From Nevskia sp964451925 (lineage in GTDB: Bacteria; Pseudomonadota; Gammaproteobacteria; Nevskiales; Nevskiaceae): DNA of 64,000 nucleotides. The translations under genes were made by a program, and so were the position numbers. Positions 43,563 to 52,510 of this stretch are shown one piece after another (the stretch's first letter is position 1; each line of letters starts with the position of its first letter). The notes under the pieces are model-generated. The model was not told the DNA's origin. It did no database searches and saw nothing but the letters and a program-made list of their open reading frames with translations. The stretch covers positions 1-64,000 of the forward strand of contig CAYVKA010000005.1 of NCBI GenBank assembly GCA_964451925.1, read 5' to 3'.

Positions 43563-46500
43563 ATGAAATTCACCGACATCTTCATCCGCAATCCGGTCCT
43601 GGCCACCGTCATCAGCTTGCTGACCCTGGTGTTGGGTCTGCGCGCCCTGGCGGAACTGCCGGTGCGCCAGTTCCCCAAGTCCGAGATCGCCACCGTCACG
43701 GTGACGACGACCTATTACGGCGCCAACTCGGACGTCATCGCCGGCTTCATTACCACGCCGCTGGAAGCGGCCATCGCGCAGGCGCAGGGTATCGACTACC
43801 TGAGCTCCACCAGCACCAGTGGCGTCAGCACCATCACCGCCAGCCTGCGGCTGAACTACGACGCCAACCGTGCGCTGACCGAGATCAACACCAAGGTCAA
43901 CTCGGTGATCAACCAGTTGCCGCCGCAGTCGCAGCAGCCGCAGCTGACCCTGTCCACCGGCGAGACGACAGACTCGATGTACATGTCGTTCTCCAGCGAC
44001 ACGCTGCCGGCCAACAAGATCACCGACTACCTGATCCGCGTGGTGCAGCCCAAGGTGCAGACCGTGTCGGGCGTGCAGACAGCCGAGATCATCGGCTCCA
44101 AGCAGTTCGCGCTGCGCGCCTGGCTGGATCCGGAGAAGCTGGCGGCCATGGGGCTGACCGCGGAGGACGTCTACACCGCGCTGAGCAAGAACAACTACAT
44201 CTCCGCCCTCGGCTCCAGCAAGGGCCAGATGGTCAGCGTGGACATCACCGCCGGCACCGACCTGCACTCGGTCGACGAGTTCAAGCAGATGGTGGTCAAG
44301 AGCAACGGCGACGCGGTGGTGCGTCTGCAGGACGTGGCCAACGTCGTGCTCGGCGCCGAGGACTACAACTTCAGCGCCCAGATGAACGGCAAGCCGGCGG
44401 TGTTCATCGGCGTCAAGGTGGCGCCGGACGCCAACCTGCTCAGCGTCATCAGCAACGTGCGCAAGGTGTTCCCGGAGATCAAGGAGCAGTTGCCGGACGG
44501 CCTCAACGGCACCATCGTTTACGACGCCACCGACTACATCAACAGCGCCATCCACGAGGTGATCAAGACCCTGGTGGAAGCGCTGGTGATCGTTTCCATC
44601 GTCATCTTCCTGTTCCTCGGCGCGCCGCGCTCGGTGATCATCCCGGCCATCGCCATCCCGCTGTCGCTGATCGGCGGCTTCTTCGTCATGCTGGTGCTGG
44701 GCTATTCCATCAACCTGCTGACGCTGCTGGCACTGGTGCTGGCCATCGGCCTGGTGGTCGACGACGCCATCATCGTGGTGGAGAACGTCGACCGCCACAT
44801 CAAGGAAGGCCTTCCGCCGTTCGAGGCGGCGATACTCGGCGCCCGCGAACTGGCCGGGCCGATCATCGCCATCTCGGTGGTGCTGATCGCGGTGTACGTG
44901 CCGATCGGTTTCCAGGGCGGCCTGACCGGTTCGCTGTTCTCCGAGTTCGCGTTCACCCTGGCCGGCGCGGTGGCGGTATCGGCCGTGATCGCGCTGACCT
45001 TGTCGCCGATGATGACCTCGCGCTTCCTCAACGCCGCGCAGCAGGAAAGCCGCCTGGTCAAGACCATCGACCACAACTTCGAGTGGGCACGCAGCTTCTA
45101 CGAGAAGCTGCTGGGCGGCGCGCTGCGCAGCTGGCCGGTGGTGGTGGTGTTCGGCTTCATCATCATCGGCCTGATCTTCGTCATGCTCAAGATGTCGAAG
45201 AACGAATTGGCGCCGCAGGAAGACCAGAGCTTCATGATCGTCTACGGCTATTCGGCGCCGGACGCCACCGCGCACCAGATGGACGCCTACGGCACGCAGG
45301 TGCGGCAGATCGTCGACGGCCATCCGGAGAAGCAGGAGATCTTCCAGTTCACCGGCGTCAACGGCAACAACACCACGCTCAGCGGCCTGATCCTCAAGCC
45401 GTGGGGTGAGCGCAAGCTGGACGCGGATTCACTGCAGAATGCCCTCCAGGCGCAGGTCAACAAGGTCGCCGGCGCCACCATCTACGCCTCGCAGCCGCCG
45501 CCGCTGCCCACCGGCACCGGTGGCGTGAACACGCCGGTGGCATTCGTGCTCGGCACCACCGAGCCATTCAGCAACCTCGACGAGGTGGCGCAGAGCATCC
45601 TCGACACGGCGCAGAAAAGCGGCAAGTTCTACTACATCGACACCGACCTGAAGATGGACAAGCCGCAGGTCACCGTCAATCTGCAGCGCGACAAGGTGGC
45701 GACGCTGGGGCTGACCATGCAGGACGTCGGCTCCGCGCTCGGCGCCATGCTCGGCGGCGGCTACGTCAACTATTTCAGCATCGCCGGCCGCTCCTACAAG
45801 GTCATTCCGCAGGTGGCGCAGGTCAATCGCATCAACCCGGACCAGCTGAAGAATTACTACATCCGTGCCGCCAACGGCAACGTGGTGCCGGCCTCGACGG
45901 TGATTTCGCTCAAGACCGACACCATCCCGACCCGCGTCAGCCACTTCCAGCAGCTCAACTCCGCCACCTTCAGCGCGGTGCCGGCTGGCACCCTGGGCGA
46001 GGCGCTGGACTATCTGCGCCAGCTGGCCAAGGACACCGCGCCGCGCGGCTACAGCGTGGACTATGCCGGCCAGTCGCGCCAGTACATCCAGGAGACCAGC
46101 TCCTTCGCGCTGACCTTCCTGTTCGCGCTGATCATCATCTTCCTGGCGCTGGCGGCGCAGTTCGGCAGCTTCCGCGATCCGCTGATCGTGATGATGTCGG
46201 TGCCGATGGCCATCTTCGGCGCGATGGTGTTCATCTTCCTCGGCTTCAAGAAGGCCACGCTCAACATCTACACCGAGGTCGGCCTGGTGACCCTGATCGG
46301 CCTGATCGCCAAGCACGGCATCCTCATCGTGCAGTTCGCCAACGACGAGCAGCGCCGCGGCAAGCCCAAGCTCGAAGCGGTGATGAGCGCCGCGGGCGTG
46401 CGCCTGCGCCCGATCCTGATGACCACCTTCTCCATGGTGCTGGGTGTGGTGCCGTTGGTCATCGCCAGCGGCGCCGGCGCCGTCGGCCGCAACCACATGG

Positions 46501-46655
46501 GACTGGTGATCTTCACCGGCATCTCCATCGGTACCCTGTTCACGCTGTTCGTGGTGCCGGCCATGTACCTGCTGCTTGGCGCCGACCACCACCAGGACAG
46601 CAGGCAAGCGGCCGCTTCGGCGTCGGCTCCGGCGGCGGAGATTCCCGGTCACTGA
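43563..46655 (+). CDS. RND multidrug efflux transporter (HAE-1 type)
   Basis: A 1030-residue protein, full length, with twelve membrane helices in two halves. It begins 'MKFTDIFIRNPVLATVISLLTLVLG'; the proton-relay Asp pair lies in 'GLVVDDAIIVVENVDRHI', the docking and porter regions are intact, and the second-half motif is 'GLIAKHGILIVQFANDEQRRG' with 'AAGVRLRPILMTTFSMVLGVVPL'. It uses proton influx to expel drugs, solvents or metabolites. It follows the MFP gene by 25 bp. The C-terminus is Ala/Ser-rich and variable. Confidence 0.94.
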   Translation: MKFTDIFIRNPVLATVISLLTLVLGLRALAELPVRQFPKSEIATVTVTTTYYGANSDVIAGFITTPLEAAIAQAQGIDYLSSTSTSGVSTITASLRLNYDANRALTEINTKVNSVINQLPPQSQQPQLTLSTGETTDSMYMSFSSDTLPANKITDYLIRVVQPKVQTVSGVQTAEIIGSKQFALRAWLDPEKLAAMGLTAEDVYTALSKNNYISALGSSKGQMVSVDITAGTDLHSVDEFKQMVVKSNGDAVVRLQDVANVVLGAEDYNFSAQMNGKPAVFIGVKVAPDANLLSVISNVRKVFPEIKEQLPDGLNGTIVYDATDYINSAIHEVIKTLVEALVIVSIVIFLFLGAPRSVIIPAIAIPLSLIGGFFVMLVLGYSINLLTLLALVLAIGLVVDDAIIVVENVDRHIKEGLPPFEAAILGARELAGPIIAISVVLIAVYVPIGFQGGLTGSLFSEFAFTLAGAVAVSAVIALTLSPMMTSRFLNAAQQESRLVKTIDHNFEWARSFYEKLLGGALRSWPVVVVFGFIIIGLIFVMLKMSKNELAPQEDQSFMIVYGYSAPDATAHQMDAYGTQVRQIVDGHPEKQEIFQFTGVNGNNTTLSGLILKPWGERKLDADSLQNALQAQVNKVAGATIYASQPPPLPTGTGGVNTPVAFVLGTTEPFSNLDEVAQSILDTAQKSGKFYYIDTDLKMDKPQVTVNLQRDKVATLGLTMQDVGSALGAMLGGGYVNYFSIAGRSYKVIPQVAQVNRINPDQLKNYYIRAANGNVVPASTVISLKTDTIPTRVSHFQQLNSATFSAVPAGTLGEALDYLRQLAKDTAPRGYSVDYAGQSRQYIQETSSFALTFLFALIIIFLALAAQFGSFRDPLIVMMSVPMAIFGAMVFIFLGFKKATLNIYTEVGLVTLIGLIAKHGILIVQFANDEQRRGKPKLEAVMSAAGVRLRPILMTTFSMVLGVVPLVIASGAGAVGRNHMGLVIFTGISIGTLFTLFVVPAMYLLLGADHHQDSRQAAASASAPAAEIPGH

Positions 46656-46791
46656 TTTCCGCCGGTGGCGGCGCCTGACGCGCGTCGCCGCCCCGGCGCG
46701 GCTTTGATTAAAATAGCGTGACAGATCCGTGAAAGCGTCTTTAGCCAGCCAGGACAGGCGCCACCAAGAAATCAGGAATCCAGAGCCGCCG

Positions 46792-47601
46792 ATGCAATCC
46801 GCCGCCGAGGTCAAACAGGCGATCGAAGCCGGGGAAGTCAGGCCCGACCTGCATACGCGTGCCCACACCCTGGGCCTGCCCAAGAGCGCACTGGGGAGGC
46901 TCGGTCTGCGGCTGCAGACCGTCCTGGAGAGCGCCGTGGCCAGGGTTTCGGTGTTGCCCGACAGCGCGGTCTACGACCCGGCCGATTTCCCCTGGGTGCG
47001 CAAGTTCGAGGCCGGCTGGCGCACCATCCGCGCCGAGCTGGACCAGGTGTTGGCCTATCGCGACCAGATGCCCAGCTTCCACGAGATCATCAAGGAAGTC
47101 GGCACCATCACCTCGGACGACAGCTGGAAGACGTTCTTCCTGCTCGGTGCCGGCATGGACTGCAGCGAGAACGCGCGGCGCTGCCCGCAGACCATGCAGC
47201 TGCTGCGCGGCATCCCCGGAGCCAGCACCGCGTTCTTCAGCATCCTGTCTCCCGGCAAGCACATTCCTGCACACCGCGGCGCCTACAATGGTGTGCTGCG
47301 CTTCCACCTGGGCCTGCTGGTGCCGGAGCCGCGCGAGCGCTGCCGCATCCGCATCGGCAACCGGATCCAGTCCTGGAACGAGGGCGAGGCGCTGATTTTC
47401 GACGACAGCTTCAACCACGAGGTGTGGAACGACACCGATGGCTGGCGCGTGGTGCTGTTCGTCGACTTCGCCCGCCCGCTGCGCCAGCCCTGGCACTGGC
47501 TCAACCGCTCGCTCATCGGCCTGGGCCCGCTGGCGCCGTTCCTGCGCGAGGCGGGGCAGAAGCAGAAGGCCTGGGAAAAGAAGTTCTATAACAAGGGCTG
47601 A
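46792..47601 (+). CDS. Aspartyl/asparaginyl beta-hydroxylase family dioxygenase (LpxO-like)
   Basis: 269 residues from the ATG at 46792; a GTG 21 codons upstream is possible. The double-stranded beta-helix shows the iron and 2-oxoglutarate motifs of the family: 'PGKHIPAHRGAYNGVLRFHLGL', then 'GEALIFDDSFNHEVWNDTDGWRVVLFVDFARP'. LpxO hydroxylates the 2-position of lipid A myristate; other members hydroxylate Asp/Asn in proteins. The hydrophobic ends expected of LpxO are weak here, so the substrate is uncertain. It is monocistronic after the efflux operon. Confidence 0.8.
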   Translation: MQSAAEVKQAIEAGEVRPDLHTRAHTLGLPKSALGRLGLRLQTVLESAVARVSVLPDSAVYDPADFPWVRKFEAGWRTIRAELDQVLAYRDQMPSFHEIIKEVGTITSDDSWKTFFLLGAGMDCSENARRCPQTMQLLRGIPGASTAFFSILSPGKHIPAHRGAYNGVLRFHLGLLVPEPRERCRIRIGNRIQSWNEGEALIFDDSFNHEVWNDTDGWRVVLFVDFARPLRQPWHWLNRSLIGLGPLAPFLREAGQKQKAWEKKFYNKG

Positions 47602-47642
47602 AACAAGGGCTGATACAGCCGGCCGTAAATGCCGCGCGCTGT

Positions 47643-48506
47643 TTACGGCTTGGGATGCGCGGCGAAGAACTGCCAGATCAGCGCCGTGGCATCCAGTTCC
47701 GTCGAAGGCGGGTCGAGCGCCGCCAGCATCCTCTCGCCGCCCGGCCAGGAATGGCCGCCGCCTTCGATCAGATAGAAAGCCACCTCGCTGCCGTTGCGGC
47801 CGCCGCTGTAGATGCTGCGGCGTACCTTGCCGTCCTGGCTGGTCTGCGCCGGCGCGCAACCATTGAAGCGGGCCCAGAACTCCAGCGCATCCTGCACCGG
47901 CGGCTTCGGTGTGCGGTCGAGGGCCTTGGCACCGACGCCACCGGGCAGCGTCACGTTCTGGTCGGCGCTGCCGTGGATGTGGATCACCGACACCGGCTGC
48001 GTCGGCGCGGCCTGGTAAACGGTCTGCGCCGCCGCCACCACGCCGATCGCGGCAAAATAGTCGCCCAGCTCGCAGGCCAGGCGATAGCTCATCATGCCGC
48101 CGTTGGACAGGCCGCTGGCGTAGATGCGCCGCGGGTCGATGCTGTAGTCGCGCTGCAGCTCGGTCAGCAGCACGCGGATGAAGCCGACGTCATCCACCTG
48201 CTGCTGCACCGCGTAGCCGCAGCAGGAGCCCGCATTCCAGGTATAGAAATGGCCGCGACCAAGGGCGTTGAGCAGCGGCCGGCGTTCGCCGGTGCCGTTG
48301 GGGTGGACCACGATGAAGCCGTTGCGGTCGGCTTCGGCGTTGAAGCCGGTCTGCACCGCGTTGCTGCGGGCGTTGCCGCCGCCGCCGTGCAGGGCCAGCA
48401 CCAGCGGTACCGGCTGGCCGGGGACATAAGCCGGCGGCAGGTGCACGATATAGCTGCGCTGGCGCCCGGCGTGCTCCAGTTCCTTTTCGACGTCGTTGCC
48501 GCTCAT
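47643..48506 (-). CDS. PHB-depolymerase/CE1-like esterase
   Basis: 287 residues from the ATG at 48506. Alpha/beta hydrolase features: oxyanion motif 'LALHGGGGNARSN', nucleophile in 'ASGLSNGGMMSYRLACELG' (G-L-S-N-G), acid region near 'VIHIHGSADQNV', and catalytic His in 'GGGHSWPGGE'. This is the pattern of the LpqC/poly(3-hydroxybutyrate) depolymerase and feruloyl-esterase family. No signal peptide is evident in this start form. It lies 31 bp after a LysM lipoprotein gene on the same strand. The substrate is not determinable. Confidence 0.82.
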   Translation of the reverse strand: MSGNDVEKELEHAGRQRSYIVHLPPAYVPGQPVPLVLALHGGGGNARSNAVQTGFNAEADRNGFIVVHPNGTGERRPLLNALGRGHFYTWNAGSCCGYAVQQQVDDVGFIRVLLTELQRDYSIDPRRIYASGLSNGGMMSYRLACELGDYFAAIGVVAAAQTVYQAAPTQPVSVIHIHGSADQNVTLPGGVGAKALDRTPKPPVQDALEFWARFNGCAPAQTSQDGKVRRSIYSGGRNGSEVAFYLIEGGGHSWPGGERMLAALDPPSTELDATALIWQFFAAHPKP

Positions 48507-48537
48507 GGGGAGTTCGTCACGGGTGCGGGAACAGGGG

Positions 48538-50772
48538 CTACTGCTGCGCGGTGGCCGGGCGCATGCCTTCCGGTGCATTGTTCTTGGAGAACGCCAGCGC
48601 TTCCGACACTTCCTCGATCGTCGGGTGTGCCGGAACGATCAGCCGCAGGCCCTTGTACAGCTGGTAGGGTTGCTTGACCTTGTCCTTGTTGGCCTGCCAC
48701 ACCAGCGGCCACAGGTAGGAATTGCCGTAGACGTCCTGCTGCCCGGCCACATGCCAAAGGCTTTCGCCATCCTGCACCACGTAACTGCGCGTCTCGGTCA
48801 GCAACTGCGCATTGAGCGCCTGCAACAGCAGGAAAGCGCCGTCGCTGTCACCGGCGGCAAGCTGGTCCTGCGCCTGCTGCATTTGTGCCAGCTGCGCGTC
48901 CGACAAGCCGGTGCGGTCCTGTGCTTTCTTCAGCTCGGCCCGCGCCAGGTCCAGCGACGGGCTGCCGCTGGTGGCGGGGGCGGGTGTTGCGGCCGGCGCT
49001 AGCGTATCCGCACGGGCGACCTGCTGGTTATCGGGCGGAGGGGCGCCGGCCAGCGCCGGCAGGTTCGGCAGGGGCATGCCGGTCAGCGGGTTGTCTGACA
49101 TCGCCGGCCGTGGTGGCGCCGCCGTGGCGCTTGCCGCGGAGAGATTGTCGCTACCGGGCGATGGCGGAGTGTGGCCGCCCGCGCTGTCCGCCGATAGAGC
49201 GGTTTTGGGTGCCGCCGGGCGATTGTCCTGCGGCAAAGCGGCAATCGAGCGGATCGACTTGGGATCAAACGCCGGCGGAGCCGGTGCGGCTGCCGCCGCG
49301 GGCATGGTGCCGCCGGCAGGCTTTGTCGCCGTGGTCGAAGCCGTATCGCTCCTGGCGACCGGCGCGGCTGGCGGCGACGGTGATGGTGCCGCAACGTCCG
49401 CCTTCGGCGGCGTGCCGCTGTTGCCGGCCGTCGCGGAGACGTGGACGGCATCACCAGCAACGCGGATATGGGTCGGCAGCAACTCGCTGCTCGCCGAAAG
49501 CATGGCCAGCTGGCCGGCGTGCGCGTACGGTGGCGCCGCGGCCGGCGCTGTGTTGCCGGCAGGAGACGGCTGCGGCTTGTTGCCGTCGGAAGCCGGCGCC
49601 GTGGGCTGCGCAGTGAGAGCCGTCGGCGTCGATGCCGCGGCAGCTTCCTGTTTTACCGGCGATGCGGATGCGGGCAGCGGTGGCGTTGCGGCAGGCGCCG
49701 CGGAAACGGTTGCAGCTGCCGCTGCCGGGTGAGGCGCCCCAGTTGCCACAACGTCACTGCCGGTCGCGGCGGCCTTGGCCTCGCCAGGGGCAGGCGCACT
49801 CGGGATGCTTGAGGCTTTGACGCTTTCAGCCGGAGGTGCTGGCTTGGCAAGCGGAGCCGGGTGAGATGCCGTGTTTGCGGCGGCATCAGCACTGGCCGCC
49901 GCGGCTTTGCCCTCGGTCGGCGCAGCCACGGCGGCGATGGTGGACGTTTTGCCGCTTTCGGCCGGAAGCGCCGGCTTGGCGGCACCGATGGTCGCGGTGC
50001 CGGCCGGCTCCGGCGCGGTCGTATTGGCGGTTGCCGGCCTGGGCTCCGGCGTGGCTGTACGCACCGGTATTGCCGCCGTGCTTCCTTCGGCCTGCAGGGC
50101 CGGTTTGGCGTTGCCGGCCGCGCCGGCCTGGTCCGGCGCGGCTGCGCTGCTCACTGCAGGCCTGGATTCTGCTGCTGCGGCGCCGGGCGCCGCTGACTTG
50201 GCAACGTCGGCCGGCGCCGGCGCTTTGTTGTTGTCCGCTGTGATGCCTTTCGTTTCAGGCGCGGGCGGAGTCGGCAGGGACGGTGCCGGAGGAGCGGATT
50301 GGGCCGGCGTCATTGCCGGCGGCGATACGGATGCGCTGGCGCCGGTGCTGTTTGTGGCTGGTGTGCCGGCTTTCGCTGCGGGGCTGCCGGTGTCGCCGAG
50401 CCTGGTCGGAGGCACTGCGGCGAAGGCCTGGCTGGGCGCGGAAGTGGCGGCGACGCTGGCATTGGCTGGCGCAGCGGGCTTGGCTGTTCCAACCCCGCCG
50501 TTGCTGCCAGCGGGCGCCGTTGCCGGCGGTTTCGTCGCCGGCACCGTCCCCGCCGGAGCCGGACTGGTGCTGGCCGGGGTTTTGGCTGGCGCCGGCGTCG
50601 CGGCTGTTTGGGGCGGCGCGGCGGCAGCGGGCGGCGTGCCGTATGCGCCGCTGCCGCTCCGCGGCGCCGTGTCGATGCGATGCGGCATGGCGGTGCATCC
50701 GCCCAGCGCGACCGCGGCAAGCAGGCAGGGCAAGGGGTTCGCGGACGGACGCAACGGCTTGAGTTTGGGCAT
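48538..50772 (-). CDS. Giant Ala/Pro/Thr-rich lipoprotein with C-terminal LysM domain
   Basis: A 744-residue protein. The lipoprotein signal ends 'VALGGC' with lipobox L-G-G-C. Residues about 30-600 are low complexity, made of A, P, T, S, G and K, with recurring short phrases such as 'AKPALPAES' and 'AKPAPPAESVKASS'. The end is globular: a helical hairpin 'LDLARAELKKAQDRTGLSDAQLAQMQQAQ', then LysM, 'YVVQDGESLWHVAGQQDVYGNSYLWPLVWQANKDKV', with a Pro-rich 'RLIVPAHPT'. The long disordered tether could let the LysM reach across the periplasm to peptidoglycan. Upstream of the esterase gene, probable operon. Confidence 0.8.
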   Translation of the reverse strand: MPKLKPLRPSANPLPCLLAAVALGGCTAMPHRIDTAPRSGSGAYGTPPAAAAPPQTAATPAPAKTPASTSPAPAGTVPATKPPATAPAGSNGGVGTAKPAAPANASVAATSAPSQAFAAVPPTRLGDTGSPAAKAGTPATNSTGASASVSPPAMTPAQSAPPAPSLPTPPAPETKGITADNNKAPAPADVAKSAAPGAAAAESRPAVSSAAAPDQAGAAGNAKPALQAEGSTAAIPVRTATPEPRPATANTTAPEPAGTATIGAAKPALPAESGKTSTIAAVAAPTEGKAAAASADAAANTASHPAPLAKPAPPAESVKASSIPSAPAPGEAKAAATGSDVVATGAPHPAAAAATVSAAPAATPPLPASASPVKQEAAAASTPTALTAQPTAPASDGNKPQPSPAGNTAPAAAPPYAHAGQLAMLSASSELLPTHIRVAGDAVHVSATAGNSGTPPKADVAAPSPSPPAAPVARSDTASTTATKPAGGTMPAAAAAPAPPAFDPKSIRSIAALPQDNRPAAPKTALSADSAGGHTPPSPGSDNLSAASATAAPPRPAMSDNPLTGMPLPNLPALAGAPPPDNQQVARADTLAPAATPAPATSGSPSLDLARAELKKAQDRTGLSDAQLAQMQQAQDQLAAGDSDGAFLLLQALNAQLLTETRSYVVQDGESLWHVAGQQDVYGNSYLWPLVWQANKDKVKQPYQLYKGLRLIVPAHPTIEEVSEALAFSKNNAPEGMRPATAQQ

Positions 50773-50844
50773 GGCCGCAGCCTAGCGAGGCATGTCGGGG
50801 CGGTCAAACAGCTAAACTAGGGCCTTGCTGAACAGTCCCGGCGC

Positions 50845-51456
50845 ATGACCGAAATTCTCGTTGTCTACTACTCGCGCAATGGTTCCACCGCCACCATGGC
50901 GCGCCAGATCTGCCGCGGCGTCGAGTCCGTGCGCGGCGCGCAGGCGCGGTTGCGCAGCGTACCGCCGGTCGCTGCCGTGACTGCCGTTGCGGCGCCACCG
51001 GTACCGGAGGAGGGCGCGCCCTACGTCGAGGCGCGCGACCTGCGCGAATGCGCCGGCCTGATCCTGGGCAGCCCTACGCGCTTCGGCAACATGGCGGCGC
51101 CGCTCAAGCATTTCATCGACTCGACTTCCGACCTGTGGCTGTCCGGCACCCTGGCCGGCAAGCCTGCCGCGGTGTTCACCTCCACCGGTACCCTGCACGG
51201 CGGCCAGGAGAGCACCCTGCTGTCGATGATGCTGCCGCTGCTGCATCACGGCATGCTGTTGCTCGGCCTGCCGTATACCGAGCCGGAGCTGTCCTCCACC
51301 TCCGCCGGCGGCACGCCGTATGGCGCCAGCCATGTTGCCGGAGTCGGTCCGCGCCCGCATCCGCCGATCAAGGAGGAATTGGCGCTATGCCAGGCCCTGG
51401 GACGGCGCGTGGCCGAAGTCGCGCTCAAGCTGGAGGCCGGGGGCCGCTTGGCATGA
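50845..51456 (+). CDS. wrbA: NAD(P)H:quinone oxidoreductase, WrbA/flavodoxin family
   Basis: A 203-residue protein. The FMN-binding start is 'ILVVYYSRNGSTATMARQI', then 'GLILGSPTRFGNMAAPLKHFIDSTSDLWLSGTLAGKPAAVFTSTGTLHGGQESTLLSMMLPLLHHGMLLLG', the WrbA signature. Two-electron quinone reduction protects against redox cycling. The stop overlaps the next ATG (ATGA). The wrbA-DUF2069 pair is a recurring gammaproteobacterial arrangement. Confidence 0.93.
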   Translation: MTEILVVYYSRNGSTATMARQICRGVESVRGAQARLRSVPPVAAVTAVAAPPVPEEGAPYVEARDLRECAGLILGSPTRFGNMAAPLKHFIDSTSDLWLSGTLAGKPAAVFTSTGTLHGGQESTLLSMMLPLLHHGMLLLGLPYTEPELSSTSAGGTPYGASHVAGVGPRPHPPIKEELALCQALGRRVAEVALKLEAGGRLA

Positions 51457-51791
51457 TCCGGCTGAGCGCCTGGGCGCGCGGCGCCGCCTTGCTGCTGCAC
51501 CTGGCCCTGATCATCGGCCTCGTCGCCTGGTGTGGCTGGCTGCCGGGCTTGCTGCTGAGTCTGCCCCTGCTGGCGCCGCTGCCGGGCTTGCTGCGCCACA
51601 GCACCTATACCGCCGGCTGGGCCACGATGCTGGTGGTGTTCTATGTCGCCGGGCTGATGGCCGAGGGTGTGGCGATCCCGGCGCGGCACGGCATCGGCAC
51701 CGCGCTGAGTGTGGTGGCGGCGCTGGATTTCGTCTGCCTGGTGCTGTTCGTGAGATTCAGCGCGCGCGAGCGGGCGGCCGCGCAGTCCTGA
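51453..51791 (+). CDS. DUF2069 integral membrane protein
   Basis: A 112-residue protein with four hydrophobic segments, beginning 'MIRLSAWARGAALLLHLALIIGLVAW'. The 'HSTYTAGWATMLVVFYVAGLMAEG' segment is typical of DUF2069. No function is established for the family. It is translationally coupled to wrbA through ATGA and convergent with hda, whose stop lies 5 bp away. Confidence 0.8.
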   Translation: MIRLSAWARGAALLLHLALIIGLVAWCGWLPGLLLSLPLLAPLPGLLRHSTYTAGWATMLVVFYVAGLMAEGVAIPARHGIGTALSVVAALDFVCLVLFVRFSARERAAAQS

Positions 51792-51796
51792 TCCCG

Positions 51797-52510
51797 CTAA
51801 ACGCGTCCGCCCTCGCGGCCCAGCACCTGCTGCGCAAAGGGGATGGTCAGGCGCCGCTGCGTCGCCAGCGAGTCGCGGTCCAGCTCGTCCAGTGCGGCCA
51901 GCAACGCCGGCACCGAGCGCGGCAGGCGCCGCAGCAGGAATTCGGCCACATCCTCCGGCAGTTCCAGGCCGCGCAGACGCGCGCGCTTGCGCAGCAGCGC
52001 GCGCAGTTCGGCATCGTCCAGGGGTTTCAGGCCGAACACCGCGCAGGCGGCCAGCCGTGTGCGCAGATCGGGCAGCGGCGCCAGCGGCAGGCTGTCCGGC
52101 GGCGCGGAGGCGCCGAGCAGGCAGCGCCCGCCATGGGCGTGCACAGCGTCGATCAGGCGCAGCAGCAGCAGCGCCCAGTGGCGATCGAGCAGGGTGCTGT
52201 CGACATCGTCCAGGCACAGCACGTCGAGCGTCTCGAAGCCCTGCAGCGCCTGCGCGTCCTCGCGCTTGAACTGCGCCAGCGGCAGGTAGGCGGCGCGGCG
52301 CTTCTGCTGCGCGGTGGCGCGCGCCACCGCCTGCAGCAGATGGGTCTTGCCGCTGCCGCCGCCGCCGTGCAGCAGGATCGAGGACTTGCCGCCGTCCTCG
52401 GCCAGCTGGCGCAACGCCGCCACCGCGCCGCTGTTGGGGCCGGCGTGGAAGTTATCAAAGCTGGCCGCATCGGCCAGCTGCACCGACAGGGTCAGCTGGG
52501 TGCCGATCAC
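51797..52510 (-). CDS. hda: DnaA regulatory inactivator Hda
   Basis: 237 residues from a GTG at 52510 that overlaps the perM stop (GTGA). An AAA+ domain homologous to DnaA domain III: a beta-clamp-binding-type N-terminus 'TQLTLSVQL', 'SFDNFHAGPNSGAVAALRQ', Walker A 'LLHGGGGSGKTHLLQAV', Walker B 'VLCLDDVD', and sensor region 'LPDLRTRLAACAVFGLKPLDD'. Hda with the sliding clamp promotes DnaA-ATP hydrolysis after initiation. The open frame continues further upstream, but that part is not family sequence. Confidence 0.92.
   Translation of the reverse strand: MIGTQLTLSVQLADAASFDNFHAGPNSGAVAALRQLAEDGGKSSILLHGGGGSGKTHLLQAVARATAQQKRRAAYLPLAQFKREDAQALQGFETLDVLCLDDVDSTLLDRHWALLLLRLIDAVHAHGGRCLLGASAPPDSLPLAPLPDLRTRLAACAVFGLKPLDDAELRALLRKRARLRGLELPEDVAEFLLRRLPRSVPALLAALDELDRDSLATQRRLTIPFAQQVLGREGGRV

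Noticed and set aside
48812..50820. Long plus-strand frames opposite the LysM gene
   Set aside because: They mirror the Ala/Pro-rich repeats of the minus-strand lipoprotein and lack start signals and domains.
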